Below are positions 1 to 8,290 of a DNA stretch of 8,290 nt, piece after piece. Made by a program: the position numbers and the translations under genes. Under the pieces are notes generated by a model. The model saw nothing but the letters and a program-made list of their open reading frames with translations, searched no databases and was not told the DNA's origin. Where the stretch lies: the NCBI GenBank assembly GCA_030445875.1, contig JASUSX010000083.1:1-8290 (forward strand), given 5' to 3'. Numbering within the stretch: the stretch's first letter is position 1; the number at the start of each line of letters is the position of its first letter. This DNA is from Clostridia bacterium (lineage in GTDB: Bacteria > Bacillota > DSM-521 > Neomoorellales > Neomoorellaceae).

Positions 1-987
<987 letters not shown>

Positions 988-1009
988 GGTCTTCAAGGGG
1001 GCAGGAGTT

Positions 1010-4507
<3,498 letters not shown>

Positions 4508-4545
4508 TAGTATTAAAAAGTGCGACTGCCCAGGGGGGTTGATAT

Positions 4546-4797
4546 ATGCCCTATGAACGTTTGCGGGTGGCCAAGAAAAAGTCGGTAGGCACCAAACAGG
4601 TCACCAAGGCGGTGATGAAGGGGACAGCCCGGGTGGTCTATATAGCCAACGATGCCGAAACCCGCGTTACCGGGCCGTTAATTCAGCTTTGCCGCGATCG
4701 CGGCGTGGAAATAATTAGAGTGGAGTCAATGCAGGAGCTGGGCCAGGCCTGCGGTATTGAAGTAGGCTCGGCCTCAGCGGCTATCCTGGAGGAATGA
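4546..4797 (+). CDS. rplGB: Ribosomal L7Ae/L30e-family protein (YbxF-like, kink-turn binding)
   Basis: This 83-residue protein belongs to the L7Ae/L30e/S12e/Gadd45 family and closely resembles Bacillus YbxF (RplGB, about 82 residues), encoded at the same place before rpsL. Family members are small alpha-beta-alpha RNA-binding proteins, and YbxF is known to bind kink-turn RNA. Visible family marks are G15-T16-K17-Q18 near the N terminus, the ND loop after the first core strand, VESM in the middle and C69-G70-I71-E72-V73-G74 near the C terminus. The ATG at 4546 has AGGGGGG (4532-4538) 7 bases upstream. It lies 38 bases after rpoC and 22 before rpsL, and is the first gene behind the predicted promoter. 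Its cellular role is not settled even in Bacillus, so the name indicates the family rather than a proven ribosomal subunit. Confidence 0.93.
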   Translation: MPYERLRVAKKKSVGTKQVTKAVMKGTARVVYIANDAETRVTGPLIQLCRDRGVEIIRVESMQELGQACGIEVGSASAAILEE

Positions 4798-4804
4798 CCC
4801 GGGG

Positions 4805-4812
4805 AAGGAGGT
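4805..4812 (+). promoter_or_regulatory. Shine-Dalgarno that fixes the rpsL start
   Basis: AAGGAGGT is a full match to the 16S anti-Shine-Dalgarno and stands 7 bases before the ATG at 4820. It overlaps the in-frame GTG at 4811, so that longer start cannot be used with it. Confidence 0.85.
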
Positions 4813-4819
4813 GGAAGGA

Positions 4820-5194
4820 ATGCCCACAATTCAGCAGCTGGTAAGGCAGGCAAGGGAGACGGTAACGAAAAAGTCGACGGCCCCGGCCTTAAAGGAATGT
4901 CCCCAGAAGCGGGGCGTCTGTACTCGTGTCTATACTACTACGCCCAAGAAGCCTAATTCGGCGCTGCGCAAGGTAGCCCGGGTACGCCTGACCAATGGTA
5001 TTGAGGTAACCGCCTATATCCCCGGTATTGGCCACAACCTGCAGGAACACTCGGTGGTCCTGGTCAGGGGAGGCAGGGTGAAGGATTTACCTGGCGTCAG
5101 ATATCATATCATCAGGGGCACCCTTGATTCTGCCGGGGTGCAGAACCGTAACCAGGGCCGCTCCAAATATGGAGCCAAACGGCCTAAAAAGTAA
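4820..5194 (+). CDS. rpsL: 30S ribosomal protein S12
   Basis: S12 sits at the decoding centre of the 30S subunit and helps monitor codon-anticodon pairing. The protein has 124 residues, the same length as E. coli S12 and shorter than the roughly 138-residue Bacillus form, which has an N-terminal insertion. The ATG at 4820 is chosen because it gives the family start MPTIQQL and has a perfect Shine-Dalgarno; the upstream in-frame GTG at 4811 would add Val-Glu-Gly. Visible blocks are [24 protein letters not shown] (residues 28-51) and [13 protein letters not shown] (84-96). Lys43 and Lys88, the classical streptomycin-resistance positions, are both wild-type lysine. Asp89 is the aspartate that RimO methylthiolates in bacteria that have that enzyme. 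The TAA at 5192-5194 overlaps the rpsG Shine-Dalgarno. Confidence 0.97.
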   Translation: MPTIQQLVRQARETVTKKSTAPALKECPQKRGVCTRVYTTTPKKPNSALRKVARVRLTNGIEVTAYIPGIGHNLQEHSVVLVRGGRVKDLPGVRYHIIRGTLDSAGVQNRNQGRSKYGAKRPKK

Positions 5195-5200
5195 GGGGGG
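5193..5200 (+). promoter_or_regulatory. Shine-Dalgarno of rpsG overlapping the rpsL stop
   Basis: AAGGGGGG begins with the last two bases of the rpsL TAA and ends 6 bases before the TTG start of rpsG. The arrangement suits translational coupling between S12 and S7. Confidence 0.7.
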
Positions 5201-5206
5201 ATAAGG

Positions 5207-5677
5207 TTGCCGCGCAGAGGCAGTGTTCCCCGGCGGGGGGTTTTACCAGACCCCCTTTATGGGAATACCAAAGTTACTAAATTGATTAACCAGGTTATGC
5301 TTGATGGTAAAAAGTCGCTGGCCCAGAATATCTGCTATGAGGCCTTCGACACCATCAAGCAGAAAACCGGCAGGGATCCGGTAGAGGTTTTTGAGCAAGC
5401 CCTCAAAAACGTAATGCCGGTCCTGGAGGTTAAAGCCCGGCGGGTGGGCGGCGCCAACTATCAGGTACCCATGGAGGTACGGCCGGAGAGGCGGCAGACC
5501 CTGGGTGTTCGCTGGCTGGTAAGCTACGCCCGGGCGCGTAGCGGCAAAACCATGGCCGAAAAGCTGGCCGCCGAGCTGATGGATGCCGCCAACAATACCG
5601 GCGGCGCTGTCAAGAAACGCGAAGATACACATAAGATGGCAGAAGCCAACAAAGCCTTTGCTCATTACCGGTGGTAG
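5207..5677 (+). CDS. rpsG: 30S ribosomal protein S7 (TTG start)
   Basis: S7 is a primary binder of 16S rRNA that organises the head of the 30S subunit near the E site. The 156 residues are the standard bacterial length. The N terminus [20 protein letters not shown] matches the family, so the TTG at 5207 is taken as the start; no ATG or GTG lies in a suitable place. Later family blocks are [37 protein letters not shown] sequence in the middle, [17 protein letters not shown], and the C-terminal [21 protein letters not shown]. In E. coli S7 represses its own operon through the S12-S7 junction. The 12-base junction here has no room for that element, so the same control is unlikely in that form. 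Confidence 0.97.
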   Translation: MPRRGSVPRRGVLPDPLYGNTKVTKLINQVMLDGKKSLAQNICYEAFDTIKQKTGRDPVEVFEQALKNVMPVLEVKARRVGGANYQVPMEVRPERRQTLGVRWLVSYARARSGKTMAEKLAAELMDAANNTGGAVKKREDTHKMAEANKAFAHYRW

Positions 5678-5731
5678 GTGTGGGGGTCAGGGGCCCAGGG
5701 ACCGGGGGTCTCACCTCAAGGCGACCACCGG
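5668..5731 (+). other. Potential composite hairpin spanning the rpsG stop codon
   Basis: CCGGTGGT (5668-5675) is perfectly complementary to ACCACCGG (5724-5731). Directly inside, AGGTG (5676-5680) pairs with CACCT (5712-5716), leaving a 7-base bulge on the 3' side. Further in, GGTC (5685-5688) can pair with GACC (5700-5703). The rpsG TAG (5675-5677) lies at the junction of the first two stems. No T-run follows, so it does not look like an intrinsic terminator. An mRNA processing or translational-uncoupling role is possible but not shown. Confidence 0.4.
5683..5710 (+). repeat. Degenerate heptad array, GGGGTCN type
   Basis: Four consecutive 7-base units can be read: GGGGTCA, GGGGCCC, AGGGACC and GGGGGTC. 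They share a G-rich first half and a pyrimidine-containing second half with strict 7-base spacing. The array fills the centre of the rpsG-fusA gap and contrasts with the surrounding coding sequence. Comparable degenerate heptameric repeats are known from intergenic DNA of some bacteria, such as cyanobacterial STRRs. The short length means chance G-richness cannot be excluded. Confidence 0.4.
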
Positions 5732-5767
5732 CACCTGAAACCTGATTGTGAGAAGGGATGAAACTTT

Positions 5768-7846
5768 ATGGCTAGAGAATACCCACTGGAAAAGACCAGG
5801 AATATCGGCATTATGGCCCATATTGATGCCGGTAAAACTACTACCACCGAGAGGATCCTGTTTTATACCGGCCGCGTTCACCGGATGGGCGAGGTGCACG
5901 ATGGCAACGCTACCATGGACTGGATGGTGCAGGAGCAGGAACGGGGCATTACCATTACCTCGGCGGCTACGACCTGTTTTTGGCGGGATCATCGCATCAA
6001 TATTATCGACACGCCAGGCCATGTGGATTTTACCGTTGAGGTCGAGCGTTCTTTGCGAGTCCTGGATGGTGCTATCGCTGTCTTCTGTTCTGTGGGCGGG
6101 GTAGAACCCCAGTCCGAGACTGTCTGGCGCCAGGCTGATAAATACGGCGTCCCCCGGATTGCCTATATTAACAAAATGGACCGCGTCGGGGCTGATTTCT
6201 TCCGGGGCGTAAAAATGATTGCCGATCGTCTGGGGGCCAACCCGGTGCCGATCCAGCTACCCATCGGGGCGGAGGATGGTTTCCGCGGCCTGGTAGATTT
6301 GATTAGCTTGAAAGCCATTTATTATACCGATGACCTGGGGACCACCATCGATGAAGAACCCATCCCGGCGGACATGGAGGATCTGGTTCGCGAGTACCGG
6401 GAGAAGTTGCTGGAGGCGGTAGCCGAGAGCGACGAGGAGCTGATGGTCAAGTACCTGGAAGGGGAAGAGTTGACCGAAGCCGATATTAAAGCCGGTATTC
6501 GCAAGGCGACCATTGCTGTCAAGATGGTACCTGTCCTTTGTGGCTCTTCCTTTAAGAATAAAGGGGTCCAGCCTTTGCTGGACGCGGTGGTCGATTTCTT
6601 ACCGGCGCCGACGGACGTACCGGCCATCCAGGGGGTGGACCCGGAAACCGGGTCTGAGGACGAGCGCCATTCCAGCGATAACGAACCCTTTGCCGCCCTG
6701 GCCTTCAAGATCATGGCCGACCCTTATGTGGGCAAGCTGACCTTTTTCCGGGTCTATTCCGGCACGATACGCTCAGGTTCCTATGTCTATAATTCCACCA
6801 AGGGCCGCCGGGAGCGGGTGGGCCGTATCCTGCGGATGCACGCCAACCACCGGGAGGAAGTAGAGGAAGCCTATGCAGGCGATATTGCGGCTGCGGTGGG
6901 CTTGAAAGAGACCGCCACCGGCGATACCCTCTGCGATGAGAAGCATCCCATTGTGCTGGAGGCCATGGAGTTCCCGGAGCCGGTTATATCGGTGGCTATT
7001 GAACCTAAAACCAAGGCGGACCAGGAAAAGATGAGCCTGGCCCTGCAAAAGCTGGCGGAAGAGGATCCCACCTTTAAGATGCATACCGACCCTGAGACCG
7101 GTCAGACCATTATTTCCGGCATGGGGGAATTGCACCTGGAGATTATTGTCGACCGCCTGCTCAGGGAGTTTAAGGTCGGCGCCAAGGTTGGCCGTCCCCA
7201 GGTGGCCTATAAAGAAACCATCCGCCGGGCTGTGAAGGCCGAAGGCAAGTTTATCCGTCAGACCGGCGGCCGGGGCCAGTATGGCCATGTAGTTGTTGAA
7301 GTCGAACCCCAGGAGCCCGGTAAGGGGTATGAATTTGTGAACAAGATTGTCGGTGGGGTTATACCCAGGGAGTACATCCCCGCCGTAGACGCCGGCATCC
7401 AGGAAGCCATGGCCAGCGGTGTCCTGGCGGGTTACCCGGTAGTAGATGTCCGAGTGGCCCTGATGGATGGGTCCTACCACGAGGTTGACTCCTCGGAAAT
7501 GGCCTTTAAGATTGCCGGTTCGATAGCCTTTAAGGACGCCGCCAGGAAGGCGCAACCGGTCCTCCTGGAACCGGTTATGAAGGTAGAAGTAGTGGTGCCG
7601 GAAGAATATATGGGCGATGTAATCGGTGACCTGAACTCCCGCCGCGGCCGGGTAGAAGGCATGGAAGCCCGGGCTGGCGCCCAGGTTATCCGCGCCTTGG
7701 TACCCCTGGCTTCCATGTTTGGCTATGCGACCGACCTGCGCTCACGTACCCAGGGCCGCGGTACCTACGTCATGCAGTTTGATCACTATGACGAGGTGCC
7801 CCAGAACATCGCCACCGAGATTATCGCCAAACGCCAGGGGGCATAG
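5768..7846 (+). CDS. fusA: Translation elongation factor G
   Basis: EF-G is the GTPase that drives tRNA-mRNA translocation and, with RRF, ribosome recycling. The 692 residues are the usual length of the canonical Firmicutes form. The G domain shows the P-loop AHIDAGKT (17-24), switch I QERGITIT (57-64), DTPGH (81-85), NKMD (135-138) and the G5 segment starting GSS (259-261). Domain II starts around residue 310 and domain III around 405. Domain IV contains GGRGQYGH (500-507) and the tip sequence with His571, equivalent to E. coli His583, which enters the decoding centre during translocation. Domain V ends the protein. The ATG at 5768 gives the family start [15 protein letters not shown]. Its Shine-Dalgarno GAAGGGA (5752-5758) is weaker and 9 bases away. 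No feature suggests a paralogous or resistance-type EF-G. Confidence 0.98.
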   Translation: MAREYPLEKTRNIGIMAHIDAGKTTTTERILFYTGRVHRMGEVHDGNATMDWMVQEQERGITITSAATTCFWRDHRINIIDTPGHVDFTVEVERSLRVLDGAIAVFCSVGGVEPQSETVWRQADKYGVPRIAYINKMDRVGADFFRGVKMIADRLGANPVPIQLPIGAEDGFRGLVDLISLKAIYYTDDLGTTIDEEPIPADMEDLVREYREKLLEAVAESDEELMVKYLEGEELTEADIKAGIRKATIAVKMVPVLCGSSFKNKGVQPLLDAVVDFLPAPTDVPAIQGVDPETGSEDERHSSDNEPFAALAFKIMADPYVGKLTFFRVYSGTIRSGSYVYNSTKGRRERVGRILRMHANHREEVEEAYAGDIAAAVGLKETATGDTLCDEKHPIVLEAMEFPEPVISVAIEPKTKADQEKMSLALQKLAEEDPTFKMHTDPETGQTIISGMGELHLEIIVDRLLREFKVGAKVGRPQVAYKETIRRAVKAEGKFIRQTGGRGQYGHVVVEVEPQEPGKGYEFVNKIVGGVIPREYIPAVDAGIQEAMASGVLAGYPVVDVRVALMDGSYHEVDSSEMAFKIAGSIAFKDAARKAQPVLLEPVMKVEVVVPEEYMGDVIGDLNSRRGRVEGMEARAGAQVIRALVPLASMFGYATDLRSRTQGRGTYVMQFDHYDEVPQNIATEIIAKRQGA

Positions 7847-7847
7847 G

Positions 7848-7875
7848 GAAAGTGCGAAGTGCAAGGTGGGACGTG
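7848..7875 (+). repeat. Degenerate heptad array, GAAGTGN type (5' copy)
   Basis: Four 7-base units GAAAGTG, CGAAGTG, CAAGGTG and GGACGTG keep GTG at an exact 7-base period (7852, 7859, 7866, 7873). The array starts one base after the fusA TAG. It is the inverted counterpart of 8163-8190. Confidence 0.6.
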
Positions 7876-7976
7876 AGATTAAATCTACGCGATGCTTCTC
7901 GCCCTTATTCCCGCCACTCAAGGACCCGCTTTTTACCAATAGCTGATTGCAAAGGGGTTATCTTAAGGAATCTTAA

Positions 7977-8158
7977 CCTGTCAGGGCAGGGTGAAACGGG
8001 AAGTAGCCAGCAACTGTTATTACCAACCTTAACAAAATAAGGTGCTTCCTGCATCTCGCAACTGGGAGTCATTATGGTGGCAGGCCGCCACCAGCGAACG
8101 GGGGGAACGAGAGGTAGGGAGGCTTTAATTTGAAACTGGCGTAGCCAGTTTCGACAGG
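7977..8158 (+). ncRNA. Candidate structured RNA or leader element upstream of tuf, family unknown
   Basis: By eye the segment folds as a closed multibranch unit. CCTGTC (7977-7982) can pair with GACAGG (8153-8158). Inside, CGGGAAG (7997-8003) pairs with CTTCCTG (8045-8051, one G-U) and encloses the hairpin ACCTTA/TAAGGT (8026-8031/8038-8043). TGGTGGC/GCCACCA (8075-8081/8087-8093) is a 7-base stem. GAAACTGGC/GCCAGTTTC (8132-8140/8144-8152) is a perfect 9-base stem that abuts the closing helix. A further hairpin TTAAG/CTTAA (7963-7967/7972-7976) abuts it on the 5' side. I do not recognise a riboswitch, T-box, SRP, 6S or group I/II intron core. The alternative is a non-autonomous mobile element. 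Individual stems are short enough that some may be chance. Confidence 0.3.
8130..8154 (+). other. Perfect hairpin upstream of tuf
   Basis: GAAACTGGC (8132-8140), loop GTA, GCCAGTTTC (8144-8152) forms a 9-base perfect stem, extendable by a T-G wobble and a T-A pair to 8130/8154. It is the strongest local inverted repeat in the fusA-tuf gap. No T-run follows, so it is not a typical terminator. It could be an mRNA stabiliser or processing site for tuf, or the subterminal hairpin of an inserted element. Confidence 0.55.
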
Positions 8159-8162
8159 CATC

Positions 8163-8190
8163 CCACTTCCCACTTCTCACATCTCATTTC
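8163..8190 (-). repeat. Degenerate heptad array, GAAGTGN type (3' copy, inverted)
   Basis: Read on the - strand there are four 7-base units: GAAATGA (8190-8184), GATGTGA (8183-8177), GAAGTGG (8176-8170) and GAAGTGG (8169-8163). Two units are identical. The array ends 2 bases before the tuf Shine-Dalgarno and faces the 5' copy, so the two can pair in the transcript. Confidence 0.6.
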
Positions 8191-8209
8191 AGAGGAGGAC
8201 AACAAAACC

Positions 8210-8290
8210 ATGGCCAAACAAAAATACGAACGCAAGAAACCCCATGTCAACGTAGGGACGATAGGGCACGTAGACCACGGCAAGACGACG
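8210..8290 (+). CDS. tuf: Translation elongation factor Tu, N-terminal part (3' end outside window)
   Basis: EF-Tu carries aminoacyl-tRNA to the ribosomal A site as a GTP complex. The 27 visible codons start [19 protein letters not shown] and run into the P-loop GHVDHGKTT (residues 19-27), which matches EF-Tu closely and excludes other translational GTPases. AGGAGG (8193-8198) is a strong Shine-Dalgarno but the 11-base spacing is rather long. The position after fusA is the standard one. The 363-base gap ahead suggests tuf may be controlled separately from fusA, although no promoter could be pinned down. Confidence 0.97.
   Translation, partial: MAKQKYERKKPHVNVGTIGHVDHGKTT

Larger units (their letters stand above)
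7847..8209 (+). other. fusA-tuf intergenic region, 363 bases, no gene
   Basis: No convincing gene lies here. Short frames on both strands (for example one on the - strand starting in the 3' heptad array) resemble no family I recognise and run through repeats. The region consists of an outer pair of inverted heptad arrays (7848-7875 and 8163-8190), about 70 bases of undistinguished sequence (7880-7950), and a block of inverted repeats (7963-8158). A 20-base window at 7852-7871 is complementary to 8161-8180 at 16 positions plus one G-U. I see no T-rich intrinsic terminator after fusA; GCTTTTTACC near 7928 lacks a GC stem. I see no good -35/-10 pair for tuf either; TTTAAT at 8124-8129 is the best -10-like hexamer but has no -35. 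The tuf Shine-Dalgarno AGGAGG (8193-8198) is just outside the repeat-bounded block. Confidence 0.6.

Noticed and set aside
4811..5194. Longer rpsL beginning at GTG 4811
   Set aside because: It overlaps the Shine-Dalgarno and adds three residues not found in S12 proteins; ATG 4820 fits spacing and family.
7889..7935. Intrinsic terminator after fusA
   Set aside because: GCGA/TCGC is only a 4-base stem and the T-run at 7929-7934 is about 27 bases away with no stem directly before it.
7977..8015. Resemblance to the SRP RNA apical domain (TGTCAGG ... GGGAAGTAGCCAGCA)
   Set aside because: The conserved order and spacing of the SRP loop and its GGAA tetraloop is not kept; extra bases separate the halves.
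7852..8040. 62-codon frame on the + strand after fusA
   Set aside because: GTG start lies inside the heptad array without a Shine-Dalgarno; no recognisable protein features.
7950..8158. Cobalamin, c-di-GMP or other riboswitch, T-box, HEARO/IscB omega RNA or group II intron
   Set aside because: Isolated short strings look similar, but the conserved core motifs of each class are missing or misplaced, and no associated ORF or domain V is present.
7905..8180. 91-codon frame on the - strand in the fusA-tuf gap
   Set aside because: It starts in the heptad array and runs through the inverted repeats; the peptide resembles no family I recognise and the start has no convincing ribosome binding site.

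Overview
The window is a canonical Firmicutes transcription/translation ("str") cluster read entirely on the + strand: 3' end of rpoB, rpoC, an L7Ae/L30e-family gene (rplGB/ybxF), rpsL, rpsG, fusA and the first 27 codons of tuf. Strong Shine-Dalgarno sequences, the L7Ae-family gene between rpoC and rpsL, an RpoC without the large trigger-loop insertion of gamma-proteobacteria, and GC-rich codon use point to a GC-rich member of the Clostridia/Thermoanaerobacteria. From remembered protein sequences a Moorella-like organism is the best guess; this was not searched.

Layout. Positions 1-987 hold the C-terminal part of the RNA polymerase beta subunit with a long acidic tail. Positions 1010-4507 hold the complete beta' subunit. 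A strong-looking extended -10 promoter (4485-4513) sits across the rpoC stop codon, so the ribosomal part of the cluster probably has its own transcription start in addition to read-through. Positions 4546-5677 hold rplGB, rpsL (start corrected to 4820) and rpsG (TTG start at 5207), with gaps of only 22 and 12 bases. A 90-base rpsG-fusA gap carries a short GGGGTCN-like heptad array and a hairpin that includes the rpsG stop codon. fusA (EF-G) fills 5768-7846. tuf (EF-Tu) begins at 8210.

Together the genes make the catalytic core of RNA polymerase, two small-subunit ribosomal proteins (S12 at the decoding centre, S7 in the head), a small kink-turn-binding type protein and the two elongation GTPases. 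All coding sequences look intact and ordinary.

The least explained DNA is the 363-base fusA-tuf gap. It is bounded by two degenerate heptad arrays (consensus GAAGTGN) in opposite orientation, and between them lies a set of nested and consecutive inverted repeats closed by CCTGTC/GACAGG. This looks like either a structured leader RNA of tuf or a small non-autonomous inserted element. I could not assign it to a known RNA or insertion-sequence family. I found no convincing intrinsic terminator anywhere in the window and no convincing separate tuf promoter.
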